NCBI GenBank assembly: GCA_947565265.1
Contig: CANOFK010000026.1
Location: 1 to 9,352, forward strand
Source: an uncultured Clostridia bacterium
GTDB taxonomy: Bacteria > Bacillota > Clostridia > Oscillospirales > Acutalibacteraceae
DNA length: 9,352 nucleotides
Direction: 5' to 3'
How positions within the stretch are numbered: position 1 is the first letter of the stretch; the number at the start of each line of letters is the position of its first letter. Made by a program: the position numbers and the translations under genes. The notes under the pieces were generated by a model that was not told where the DNA came from, did no database searches, and saw only the letters and a list, made by a program, of their open reading frames with translations. Below, piece by piece: positions 1-6,437 of this stretch.

Positions 1-618
1 AGAAAGACCACCCCGGCCGGCAATACCCGGCGGGTGCAAAACCTGGTGCTGGCGGGCATCCTGATTGCCCTGGGCACCGTGCTGTCCTTCATCAAGGTGT
101 TCGACCTGCCCTACGGGGGCTCCATCACCCTGTGCTCGATGCTGCCGGTTATGCTGTTTGCCTACCGGGCAGGCACAAAATGGGGGCTGGGGGCCGGATT
201 CACCTTCAGCGTGCTGCAACTGCTCTTTGGCATGGATGGCCTCAAGGGCATCAGCGGGGCAACGGTCGCCGGCTCGGTGCTGCTGGACTACTTGCTGGCG
301 TTCACCGTGCTGGGCCTGGCCGGGATGTTCCGGGGCCGGGTCAAACACGAACCCACGGCGTTTACATTGGGCTGCCTGGCGGCCGGGCTGCTGCGGTACG
401 TATGCTCCTTCCTGTCCGGGTGGATCTTGTGGAGCGAGTATGCGGACGCGAATTTCTCGCCGTTGCTGGCAGGCATGGACGGGCAGCAGTTGGCCTGTTT
501 TTACTCGCTGGTCTACAACGGCAGCTATATGCTGCCGGAGATCCTGGTAACTTGCCTGGCGGCCTTTGCGGTTATGCAACTGGCCGGCAAGCTGGTGCTG
601 AAAGGCGCTGATGCCTGA
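1..618 (+). CDS. thiT: Energy-coupled thiamine transporter ThiT (5'-truncated by window edge)
   Basis: This is the membrane S component that binds thiamine for an ECF-type importer; the EcfA/A'/T energising module is not in the window. The reading frame is open to base 1 (RKTTPAGNTRR before the GTG at 34). No ribosome binding site precedes that GTG, so the true start probably lies upstream. The protein is hydrophobic, with about six membrane segments. ThiT hallmarks are the YGGSITLCSMLP segment, the LLDYLLAF motif (acidic residue plus Tyr, matching the E84/Y85 site of the Lactococcus protein), SGWILW (its Trp at 430-432 aligns with the substrate-stacking W133) and YSLVYNGSYMLPE (Tyr and Asn matching Y146/N151). 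The residue matching H125 is Ser (406-408), and the loop after the Trp seems about 11 residues longer than usual. Gene ends in TGA followed by a strong terminator. Family call is firm. Any TPP riboswitch would lie outside the window. Confidence 0.9.
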   Translation, partial: RKTTPAGNTRRVQNLVLAGILIALGTVLSFIKVFDLPYGGSITLCSMLPVMLFAYRAGTKWGLGAGFTFSVLQLLFGMDGLKGISGATVAGSVLLDYLLAFTVLGLAGMFRGRVKHEPTAFTLGCLAAGLLRYVCSFLSGWILWSEYADANFSPLLAGMDGQQLACFYSLVYNGSYMLPEILVTCLAAFAVMQLAGKLVLKGADA

Positions 619-631
619 CCATACGGAAACA

Positions 632-670
632 GGGGCGTGGGGCCTGATCCCCGTGCCCTTGCCTTTTTTT
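632..670 (+). terminator. Intrinsic terminator of thiT
   Basis: A 10-bp stem (633-642 with 649-658, two G-U wobbles in the RNA) closes a 6-nt loop and is followed by a T-rich tract ending in seven Ts (664-670). It begins 14 bp after the thiT stop. The T-rich tract overlaps the -35 box of the next gene's promoter. Confidence 0.85.
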
Positions 671-687
671 ACCCTTTCTGGTATGAT
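659..687 (+). promoter_or_regulatory. Sigma-A promoter of the DHHW gene, overlapping the thiT terminator tract
   Basis: TTGCCT (659-664), 17-bp spacer, TATGAT (682-687) with an extended -10 TG at 679-680. Predicted transcription start is near 694, giving a short leader that contains AAGGAG (705-710) before the ATG at 721. Confidence 0.75.
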
Positions 688-720
688 ATTCCCATTACCT
701 TTGTAAGGAGTTGACCCCAT

Positions 721-1872
721 ATGCCTGCCAAACACCGCGCCCAGCCCTCGCCCCCTGCCTTCCGGCCCGGCCTCCTCCTCGCCATCCTCCTATTGCTGGC
801 CGGCCTTGCCGCCGGCGGTTTCTTGATCTGGGAAAAGGCCGGCTCCGCCCCGCCCCCTTCTGCCCCCACGCCCACCGCACCGCCTGCCCCCACGGCCAGC
901 CCTACCCCTGTGCCAACGCCCGCTCCCACGCCCTCCCCTACGCCGGCTCCTACCCCAACCCCCTCGCCCGCCCCTATCCCGGATACCGACGAGGACGGCT
1001 ATGCGTCGGAGGGGCTGTATATCTGGAATAACATGGCCTTTGAACTGTTTTACGGCTATAACGAGGCCGCCGAGCCCTACGCCCAGGCCATTGAGTCCTT
1101 TGCCGCCCAGTTGCCGGGCATCCGGGTATACAACCTGGTGGTGCCCAACCACTGCGAGTTCGGCCTGCCCCAGCGCCTGCGGGACGCCCTGGGCTGCGGC
1201 TCTCAGCGGGAGAACACCGCCTACATTTACGGCAGCTACCAAAATGTCATCCCTGTAGACGTTTACGATACCCTGGACCAGCACAAGGCGGAATACCTCT
1301 ACTTCAACACCGACACCCACTGGACGGGCCTGGGCGCCTACTACGCCTACCGGGCGTTTTGTGATACCGCAGAGGCAGAACCCGCCGCTTTGGAAGATTT
1401 TACCGTAGAAACCTACGACGGCTTTCTTGGGTACCTGTACCAGCTTTGCGGCGAAAGCTGCCTGGCCGGGCAGCCTGACCACATCGACCTGTATGAGCCG
1501 GGTTTCCCCTACACCGCCGCCCTCTCTGATGATGGGGAAAGCTTTACCGAGGTAACGGGCGTGAACAGCACCGACAGTTCTATGGGCTACAGTATGTACC
1601 TGTGGGGGGATAACCCCTGTTTCCGGGTTGTCAACGAAAGCCTTTCTACCGGGCGCAAGCTGGTGCTGGTAAAGGAATCCTACGGCAACGCCATTGCCCC
1701 TTTCCTGGCCGCCAGCTTTGACGAGGTATATGTGGTGGACTTCCGCAGCTTTGCGGGTAGCCTGCCGTCCTTCTGCGCCGGCAAGGGGATTACGGATGTG
1801 CTCTTCCTCAACAGCACCATAGCCGCCAATACCTACGCCAGGGTAGAGGACCTGCAAAGCCTCTTCCCGTGA
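721..1872 (+). CDS. Membrane-anchored DHHW / AlgX-AlgJ-like SGNH-fold protein
   Basis: A 383-residue extracytoplasmic protein of the DHHW family, related to the SGNH-like domain of AlgX/AlgJ that O-acetylates exopolysaccharide. A positively charged N-terminus leads into one membrane segment (about 17-37), then a Pro/Thr/Ala linker (about 42-88) that would cross or span the wall, then the enzyme-like domain (about 98-383). D198-T-H200-W matches the DHHW signature and the catalytic Asp-His pair of AlgX. KESYGN (318-323) supplies the candidate nucleophile Ser320. The start is supported by AAGGAG 10 nt upstream of ATG. It has its own promoter, and no MBOAT acyltransferase, the usual partner, is adjacent. 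The substrate is therefore unknown: acyl transfer or hydrolysis on a cell-wall or capsule polymer is inference from the family. The family assignment itself is confident. Confidence 0.85.
   Translation: MPAKHRAQPSPPAFRPGLLLAILLLLAGLAAGGFLIWEKAGSAPPPSAPTPTAPPAPTASPTPVPTPAPTPSPTPAPTPTPSPAPIPDTDEDGYASEGLYIWNNMAFELFYGYNEAAEPYAQAIESFAAQLPGIRVYNLVVPNHCEFGLPQRLRDALGCGSQRENTAYIYGSYQNVIPVDVYDTLDQHKAEYLYFNTDTHWTGLGAYYAYRAFCDTAEAEPAALEDFTVETYDGFLGYLYQLCGESCLAGQPDHIDLYEPGFPYTAALSDDGESFTEVTGVNSTDSSMGYSMYLWGDNPCFRVVNESLSTGRKLVLVKESYGNAIAPFLAASFDEVYVVDFRSFAGSLPSFCAGKGITDVLFLNSTIAANTYARVEDLQSLFP
844..984 (+). repeat. Proline/threonine dipeptide low-complexity tract inside the DHHW gene
   Basis: Codons for residues 42-88 are almost all CCN plus ACN, GCN or TCN, giving a loose 6-bp periodicity that encodes Pro-X dipeptides. 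It forms an extended linker between the membrane anchor and the catalytic domain. Such a tract is likely to vary in length between strains. Confidence 0.8.
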
Positions 1873-1888
1873 ATAAAACCCCGGCTAC

Positions 1889-1926
1889 CGGGCACAATAG
1901 CCCTGTAAAGCGGCTTTGCCCGTTTT
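1889..1926 (+). terminator. Possible weak terminator after the DHHW gene
   Basis: CGGGCA (1889-1894) pairs with TGCCCG (1917-1922). An inner AGCC/GGCT pairing sits inside, and only four Ts follow. The stem is interrupted and competing pairings exist, so this may attenuate rather than stop transcription. I see no convincing promoter between here and the next start, so the DUF1540 gene may rely on read-through. Confidence 0.35.
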
Positions 1927-1955
1927 GCAAATTTTTATTGCCGAGGTAATATGCC

Positions 1956-2285
1956 ATGAAAAACAGACTGGAATGTTCCGTTACCGCCTGCCGCCACAAT
2001 GTTAACGACCTGTGCGACCTGCCGGGCATCAAGGTAGAAGGCCCCGGCGCCTGTTGCAGCGACCAGACCTGCTGCGAGTCCTTTGAGCCCAGGGGCACGG
2101 GCAGCAGCAACGCCGTTTCCGGTTTCAGCTCCGCCACCCCGGAAACCAGCATTGACTGCAAGGCCCACAAGTGCACGTACAACCACAACAGCAAGTGTGA
2201 GGCCGAATGCGTATGCGTAGGCTGCTGCTGCCAGGATGTAACCGGCAAAAGCGGTACCGAGTGCTGTACCTTCCGGGAAGGCTAA
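1956..2285 (+). CDS. Cys-rich protein with two DUF1540 modules
   Basis: A 109-residue cytoplasmic-looking protein with 17 cysteines and no signal peptide or membrane segment. The first module (about 5-44) has C7-x4-C12-x7-C20 followed by the CC pairs 33-34 and 39-40. The second (about 66-106) has C68-x4-C73-x7-C81, then a dense cluster at 85, 87 and 90-92 and a final pair at 103-104. A Gly/Ser-rich linker joins them. The C-x4-C-x7-C spacing repeated in both halves identifies DUF1540, a family of unknown function in Firmicutes; binding of zinc or another soft metal is a reasonable inference from the cysteines. A GAGG motif lies 9 nt before ATG. A second ATG at 1951 is out of frame. The gene ends at a very strong terminator, so it is either monocistronic or the tail of the DHHW transcript. 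Confidence 0.85.
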   Translation: MKNRLECSVTACRHNVNDLCDLPGIKVEGPGACCSDQTCCESFEPRGTGSSNAVSGFSSATPETSIDCKAHKCTYNHNSKCEAECVCVGCCCQDVTGKSGTECCTFREG

Positions 2286-2304
2286 GGTTCCGTCTATTTT
2301 GCCC

Positions 2305-2344
2305 AGAGAGAGCCGGGCCTATTCCAGCCCGGCTCTCTCTTTTT
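2305..2344 (+). terminator. Strong intrinsic terminator after the DUF1540 gene
   Basis: A perfect 14-bp stem (2305-2318 with 2327-2340) with an 8-nt loop, followed by Ts through 2344. It lies 20 bp after the stop codon. Confidence 0.95.
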
Positions 2345-2358
2345 GTGTAAAATGCAAC

Positions 2359-2387
2359 TAGCAATTTTTCGCAGGCGATGGTATAAT
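2359..2387 (+). promoter_or_regulatory. Extended -10 promoter of the ADP-ribosylglycohydrolase unit
   Basis: A perfect TATAAT (2382-2387) is preceded by TG at 2379-2380 (TGGTATAAT). The hexamer 17 bp upstream is only TAGCAA (2359-2364), so recognition probably depends on the extended -10. The element overlaps the in-frame ATG at 2386, which rules that codon out as the translation start. Confidence 0.75.
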
Positions 2388-2445
2388 GGGAGTAGTATGG
2401 CTGGTAAGAGGCCCGCCCCATCCCCCCACGAAAGGAGGATCCCCG

Positions 2446-3276
2446 ATGTACGGCGCCATCCTGGGCGACATCGCCGGTTCCCGCTTTGAGTTCACCCGGC
2501 CGGAGCGTTTCGACTGGCGTACCGAAGAGCTTTTCAGCGGCATGAGCAGCTACACCGACGATACGGTGCTCACCATTGCAACCAAGTACGCGGTACTTAC
2601 CGGCGTCCCCTACTTTAGGGCCTACCGCCAATTTGGCCGGCGGTATATGCAGGCCGGCTACGGGCCCATGTTCAAAAACTGGCTCCACACCCAGTCTGAG
2701 CGGGGCTACCACAGCTACGGCAACGGCTCTGCCATGCGGGTCAGCTATATCGGCTGGCATTTTAACTCCCTGGAGGAGGTGGAGCGCCAGGCCGCAGCCA
2801 GTTCCATGTGCACCCACGACCACCCTGAGGGCATTAAGGCCGCCCAGGCCACTGCCGCAGCCGTGTACATGGCCCGCACCGGCGCCAGCAAGCGGGAGAT
2901 TGCCCGGTACATCCACCGCAAATATAAATACATGGTACTGCGCCCCCTGTCCACCTACCGGCCCTTCGGCAAGTTTGACGTATCCGCCAAGGGCACCATG
3001 CCCCTGGCCCTGCGCTGTTTCCTGGAGTCTGAAGACTGGGAAAGCTGCATACGCAACGTATACAGCGTGCGCTGCGACACCGACACCGTCGGCTGCATTG
3101 CCGGGGGGATTGCCGACGCCTTTTTCGGCGGCACCGGCCAGGACGAGGACAGCCTGCTGCGGCGGTTTTTGATACGCCCCAACCGGGTAGGCGCGTTTGA
3201 CACATACCTATATGACTGGGCGGTGAAAACCCCCGGCCAGTTCCAAATGGAGAAAGAGGAAGGTGATGCCCCATGA
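2446..3276 (+). CDS. ADP-ribosylglycohydrolase family protein (DraG/ARH-like)
   Basis: A 276-residue enzyme expected to remove ADP-ribose from a protein or other target in the cytoplasm, using a binuclear Mg2+ (or Mn2+) site. Family motifs run in order: GDIAGSRFE (7-15), YTDDT (36-40, metal-binding acids), GNGSAMRV (92-99), HDHPEGI (124-130) and DTDTVGCIAGGIADA (211-225, second metal-binding group). Length is usual for the family. The start at 2446 is chosen because AAAGGAGGA lies just upstream, and because an earlier in-frame ATG (2386) sits inside the -10 box. The stop overlaps the next gene's ATG (ATGA), so the two are probably translationally coupled. No ADP-ribosyltransferase is recognisable in the window, so the substrate is unknown. 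Family call is firm. Confidence 0.92.
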   Translation: MYGAILGDIAGSRFEFTRPERFDWRTEELFSGMSSYTDDTVLTIATKYAVLTGVPYFRAYRQFGRRYMQAGYGPMFKNWLHTQSERGYHSYGNGSAMRVSYIGWHFNSLEEVERQAAASSMCTHDHPEGIKAAQATAAAVYMARTGASKREIARYIHRKYKYMVLRPLSTYRPFGKFDVSAKGTMPLALRCFLESEDWESCIRNVYSVRCDTDTVGCIAGGIADAFFGGTGQDEDSLLRRFLIRPNRVGAFDTYLYDWAVKTPGQFQMEKEEGDAP

Positions 3277-3770
3277 TCGTCCAGACCTATCAATCCAAGC
3301 TGGTGCTGAAAACCCTGAAAGCCGGCGAAACCTACCGGGCCAAGCCAAACCTAAAACTGCGGGGGGAGTACGACGCCATGATCGATATGCTGGGCCTGCA
3401 TTGCGAGTGCCCGGTTTTTGCGGTGGTGAAGGGGAAACGGCAGAACACCGGCGGCAAGGTTTCCGGCTCGGTGCGGCTGACGCTGGAGGTGCCGGACGAG
3501 TACATACACCTGACGGAGTACAGCGAGTGGGCGGATTTCATCTACGCTTTCAAGTTCAGCAAGCCCGGCAACTACAAGGTGCTGCGGCCGGACTGCGAGG
3601 AGATCACGGTGCGGCGGTACAACCAGTTGATGGAAAACCTTAAGCAGCAGAAAAAGCCCTCCCAGTATGACTGCCCCCAGGTGGTGTTGGAAAAAATTGA
3701 GCCCTCCTGGCTGAAAAGCGTGAAGATCTTCGGCAAATCCGGCCTGTTTGGCCGCCTGCTGCGCCGGTAA
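3273..3770 (+). CDS. Unknown 165-residue protein coupled to the ADP-ribosylglycohydrolase
   Basis: I do not recognise a characterised family. The protein is soluble (no signal peptide or membrane span) and well folded in appearance. It has YQSKLVLKTLKAGETYRA near the N-terminus, EYDAMIDMLGL (32-42), a strand-like PVFAVVKG (47-54), SVRLTLEVPDEYIHLTEYSEWADFIYAF (66-93) and a basic C-terminus ending GRLLRR. The order YD-x-M, hydrophobic strand, LEVPD, then L-T/S-x-[YF]-x-x-W vaguely resembles my memory of DUF3841 proteins; that is a weak inference. Its ATG overlaps the preceding stop as ATGA, and a GAGGAAGGTGA stretch at the end of the upstream gene can serve as its ribosome binding site. The link suggests a role in the same ADP-ribosylation (or nucleotide) process: a transferase, target or regulator. 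No terminator is visible after it. Confidence 0.8.
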   Translation: MIVQTYQSKLVLKTLKAGETYRAKPNLKLRGEYDAMIDMLGLHCECPVFAVVKGKRQNTGGKVSGSVRLTLEVPDEYIHLTEYSEWADFIYAFKFSKPGNYKVLRPDCEEITVRRYNQLMENLKQQKKPSQYDCPQVVLEKIEPSWLKSVKIFGKSGLFGRLLRR

Positions 3771-3789
3771 GCCCCGCCCCATTTCCCCC

Positions 3790-3818
3790 TTGCCTTTTCC
3801 CGTCTTCTGTGCTATAAT
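3790..3818 (+). promoter_or_regulatory. Sigma-A promoter of the HPr-like gene
   Basis: TTGCCT (3790-3795), 17-bp spacer, TATAAT (3813-3818), with an extended -10 TG at 3810-3811. It has the same -35 hexamer and spacing as the promoter at 659-687. Predicted start is near 3825, a leader of about 36 nt carrying AAGGAGG. Confidence 0.85.
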
Positions 3819-3860
3819 CTTCCCACCAAGAACCAAACACGTAGAAAAGGAGGAGCCCAT

Positions 3861-4127
3861 ATGTCACCGCAAATGGTCGAACTGCACGACGTAGATGTCC
3901 CCGCCTTTCTGAAGGTGCTGGATAGCTGCGAGGGGGAAATTTACCTGATGACCCGCGACGGCAACCGCCTCAACCTGAAAAGCAAGCTTTGCCAGTTGGT
4001 GGGCCTTACCGCGCTGATAGAGGGCGGCAAGATAGCCGAAGCCTTTGTTATGTGCGAGAAAGAGTCGGACGAATCCAAGCTGTTCCGGTTCAACCTTTAT
4101 AAAAAAGGTGTGGACGAGGACAAATAA
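3861..4127 (+). CDS. Small conserved-looking protein with an HPr-like layout, no phospho-His
   Basis: An 88-residue soluble protein. The order is a short strand (VELHDV), a helix (VPAFLKVLDSC, 13-23), strand EIYLMTRDG (26-34), then LNLKSKLCQLVGLTALIEGG (37-56), strand IAEAFVMCE (58-66) and a final SKLFRFNLYKK. This resembles small Clostridial proteins with an HPr/Crh-like fold, where the N-L-K-S-K-x-x-x-L segment sits where HPr has its Ser46 region. No histidine occupies a His15-like position (the only His is residue 9), so it is unlikely to be a PTS phosphocarrier. AAGGAGG lies 7 nt before ATG. It has its own strong promoter and a bidirectional terminator, so it is monocistronic. Function unknown; the fold comparison is inference. 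Confidence 0.8.
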   Translation: MSPQMVELHDVDVPAFLKVLDSCEGEIYLMTRDGNRLNLKSKLCQLVGLTALIEGGKIAEAFVMCEKESDESKLFRFNLYKKGVDEDK

Positions 4128-4147
4128 CCCCAAGGCCAACAAAAACC

Positions 4148-4180
4148 AACGGGGCCAGGCAAATGCCTGGCCCCGTTTTC
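4148..4180. terminator. Bidirectional terminator between converging genes
   Basis: A 13-bp perfect stem (4148-4160 with 4165-4177) with a 4-nt loop. Rightward, four Ts (4176-4179) follow. Leftward, the transcript has a U5 tract from the As at 4141-4145, two bases beyond the stem. It serves both the HPr-like gene and the PHP gene converging from the right. Confidence 0.85.
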
Positions 4181-4191
4181 CCATACCACCC

Positions 4192-4908
4192 TTACCGGTT
4201 CGGCACGGTTTCCCCTGCCACGACCAGCCGGTAATCGCCGCTGCGCAGGGCCTCTACCAGCTCTTCGCCGGTACGCACCCGCTGGGCAAAGGCCACCCCC
4301 GCCTGCCCTATGCCAGAGCTGTACTGCTCGTGCACATCGCCCCCGGCGGTCTGCAACAGGCCGGTTTCCCGGGCCAGGGCCAGGGCCTTCTCGTTCTCCT
4401 CCGGACGGTTGTGGTAATTATACACCTCCAGCGCGTCCAGGTACGCCGGCTGGGGCCCTACCGCCATGTTGATATACCCCCGGTCCCGGAAGGGGTGGGC
4501 CATAGACAAAAACCCGCCTGCCCCATGCACCAGCGCCGCATACTCTGAAAGGGGCAGCAGGTGGATGTCCGGGTTGTCCAGCAGGAAATCCAGCCCAATA
4601 CCATAGGTCAGCACCTCTTTGCCGTCGCCATAGGCGTGCTCTATGCCAAACAGCACGTCAAAGTCCTTCCCCTGGGCCCAATCTTTGGCCGCCAGGTAGG
4701 CATTGTAGTATTCGTGGGCAATCTCCCCCCAGGGCAGCGAGCGGTCTACCGCCGTATTGCCCCGCAAAAAGTGGTCGGTTATGATGATACCCGCAAACCC
4801 GCAGGCATGGTATGCCGCGGCGATCTCCTGGGGCGTGCTTACCCCGCAGGCACTGCACCAACTGTTGTGGCAATGGGTTTCATACCGGTACCGATAGCGT
4901 TCCTCCAT
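4192..4908 (-). CDS. PHP-domain metal-dependent phosphoesterase
   Basis: A 238-residue stand-alone PHP protein, expected to hydrolyse a phosphoester (small molecule or nucleic acid end) at a multi-metal site. Ligands are visible in order: H12-x-H14 (ETHCHNSW), D45-H46 (ITDHF), E90-H91 (GIEHAY), H138 (MAHPF) and D191-x-H193 (GGDVHEQY). There are no extra polymerase, ligase or kinase domains and no membrane segments. Of two in-frame ATGs, the one at 4908 is preferred because AAAGGGG stands about 8 nt upstream; the one at 4935 would add nine residues behind a poorer site. The gene lies 45 bp downstream of the MATE gene on the same strand with no terminator between, so they probably form one transcript. 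It ends at the bidirectional terminator. Substrate is unknown; L-histidinol phosphate is unlikely because no his genes are nearby. Confidence 0.9.
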   Translation of the reverse strand: MEERYRYRYETHCHNSWCSACGVSTPQEIAAAYHACGFAGIIITDHFLRGNTAVDRSLPWGEIAHEYYNAYLAAKDWAQGKDFDVLFGIEHAYGDGKEVLTYGIGLDFLLDNPDIHLLPLSEYAALVHGAGGFLSMAHPFRDRGYINMAVGPQPAYLDALEVYNYHNRPEENEKALALARETGLLQTAGGDVHEQYSSGIGQAGVAFAQRVRTGEELVEALRSGDYRLVVAGETVPNR

Positions 4909-4953
4909 GCTTTTACCCCTTTCTAACTTTTCCATTTTCCGCCCTTGCCGGGT

Positions 4954-6348
4954 CTACTCCGCCACCACGTTCTTGGCCCATATGCCGGACTTCAGCATCA
5001 GCATCGCGATCACCGCTTTCAGCCCGGAGTCTGCGCATTGCACCAGAAAGAACATCCACGGCAGCGAAAGCGCCGTAAACCGGCTGAGCAGGAAGGCAAT
5101 GGGCAGGCATACCACCCAGGTGTACATACAGTCAAACAAAAAGGTGATGAACGTGCGCCCCCCGGAACGGATGGCGAAATACGAGCAGTTTACAATGGCC
5201 CCCAGGGGCAGGAACACCCCGCAGATCATCAGCAACTGGGAAGCCAGTTCCCGCACCGTGTCCTCGGTGTTGTAGATCATGGGGATGAACGGGGACGAGA
5301 GGGCCAGCAGCACCCCCATTGCCAGGTTGGCGGCCGTGCCGAAAAACAGCAGCTTGCGCACGGTGGCTTTAGCGCCTTCCATATCGTTGGCCCCCAACTG
5401 CTGGCCCACCATAATGGCCACCGCGTTGCCCATAGACATCAGCAGCAGCGAGAACAACTGGTGCACCGTGGCGCTGATGTTGGTGGCCGCCACTGCCTCC
5501 AGCCCCCGGGTGGCGTAGCAGGCGGTTATCAGCGAAATGCCCACCGACCAGAGCATCTCGTTGAGCATCAGCGGGGTGCCGGTGGCGCCAATGCGCTTTA
5601 CCAGGGGCAGCGGCACCCGCAGGCTCTTCAGGGCGCCTTCCATAAAGGTAAACTTCCCCTTATGCCGGTAGGCCTGTATGGCCAGGTAGGCCACCTCGAT
5701 ATACCGGGCGATCACCGTGGCCAGCGCGGCTCCGGCCACCCCCATTTTGGGAAAACCAAAGCTGCCGAAGATCAGCAGGTAGTTCAGCACCAGGTTTACC
5801 CCAATGGACAGCACGCTGGCCACCATCGGGATAAAGGTTTCCCCGGTGTCCTTCATCACACTGGCAAAGCAGTTGGACACCGCAAAGGGCAAAAGCCCCC
5901 ACAGCATAATGGCCATGTAGCTTTCGGCATAGCGCAGGGTAGCGTCCATATCCCCCTGGGCAGCCTCGTCCCCGTGCAGGTACAGCATAAAGAACTGCCT
6001 GCCAAACAGCACCATCGCCAGGATGCCCAGCACCCCTGCCACCAGGGCAAAAACCAGCCGGAACCGCAGGGTGCTGCGCACCCCTTCCGTGTCCCCTTTG
6101 CCGTAGTACTGCGCCCCAAAAATGGACGCCCCGGACATCCCCCCAAAGATGGTCAGGTTGAAGATAAAGACCACCTGGTTTACAATGGCTACCCCGGACA
6201 TGGGCGCCGTGCCCAGCCGCCCTACCATCACGTTGTCCAGCAGGTTCACAAATGTGGTGATGCCCTGCTGGATCACCATCGGGATGATCAGCGCCACCAC
6301 GGACAGGTAAAAAGCTTTTGTACCTATGTACTTTTTATAGAACTGCAA
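4954..6348 (-). CDS. MATE family multidrug/metabolite exporter (TTG start)
   Basis: A 464-residue inner-membrane transporter of the usual MATE length, with about 12 membrane helices in two related halves. First half: IPMVIQQGITTFVNLLDNVMVGRLG, then GMSGASIFGAQYYGKGD. Second half: GTPLMLNEMLWSVGISL, then MGNAVAIMVGQQLGANDMEGA, the matching G-x-x-x-G-A-N/K-G/D elements. It exports cations, drugs or metabolites in exchange for Na+ or H+; the substrate cannot be read from sequence. Translation most likely begins at TTG (6346-6348), because AAGGAGG lies 7 nt upstream and the next Met is residue 24, inside the first helix. It is driven by the promoter at 6438-6466 through a leader of about 80 nt with a strong hairpin. 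The PHP gene follows closely. Confidence 0.93.
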   Translation of the reverse strand: MQFYKKYIGTKAFYLSVVALIIPMVIQQGITTFVNLLDNVMVGRLGTAPMSGVAIVNQVVFIFNLTIFGGMSGASIFGAQYYGKGDTEGVRSTLRFRLVFALVAGVLGILAMVLFGRQFFMLYLHGDEAAQGDMDATLRYAESYMAIMLWGLLPFAVSNCFASVMKDTGETFIPMVASVLSIGVNLVLNYLLIFGSFGFPKMGVAGAALATVIARYIEVAYLAIQAYRHKGKFTFMEGALKSLRVPLPLVKRIGATGTPLMLNEMLWSVGISLITACYATRGLEAVAATNISATVHQLFSLLLMSMGNAVAIMVGQQLGANDMEGAKATVRKLLFFGTAANLAMGVLLALSSPFIPMIYNTEDTVRELASQLLMICGVFLPLGAIVNCSYFAIRSGGRTFITFLFDCMYTWVVCLPIAFLLSRFTALSLPWMFFLVQCADSGLKAVIAMLMLKSGIWAKNVVAE

Positions 6349-6378
6349 TCTTTCCCCTCCTTATCCAGCCCTCGTGAT

Positions 6379-6429
6379 ACTTGGCCGGCCCGCCAGGCCC
6401 CCGGCAACCGGCGGGCCCTGGGGCCAAGT
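6379..6429 (-). promoter_or_regulatory. 5'-terminal hairpin in the MATE mRNA leader
   Basis: Two consecutive 8-bp perfect helices (6379-6386 with 6422-6429, and 6387-6394 with 6410-6417), separated only by a 4-nt bulge on one side. The structure begins within a few bases of the predicted transcription start (about 6431), and no U-tract follows in either direction. It is therefore a leader structure rather than a terminator; mRNA protection or a regulatory switch are possible roles. Confidence 0.6.
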
Positions 6430-6437
6430 TAGCATTC

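Noticed and set aside
34..36. GTG as the true start of thiT
   Set aside because: The frame stays open to the window edge, no ribosome binding site precedes it, and ThiT proteins normally have several polar residues before this hydrophobic segment.
790..1857. 355-codon minus-strand open frame opposite the DHHW gene
   Set aside because: Low-complexity Gly/Arg end and no recognisable domain; the plus strand has promoter, ribosome binding site and DTHW motif.
2386..2445. 20-residue N-terminal extension of the ADP-ribosylglycohydrolase
   Set aside because: Its ATG lies within the TATAAT box, so it would be upstream of the transcript start.
2446..3770. Classic DarT-DarG toxin-antitoxin pair
   Set aside because: The glycohydrolase is of the ARH/DraG type, not a macrodomain, and the partner lacks DarT motifs.
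4945..6432. 495-codon plus-strand open frame opposite the MATE gene
   Set aside because: Composition is His/Gln/Gly-rich with no domain; the opposite strand encodes a clear MATE transporter with a strong ribosome binding site.
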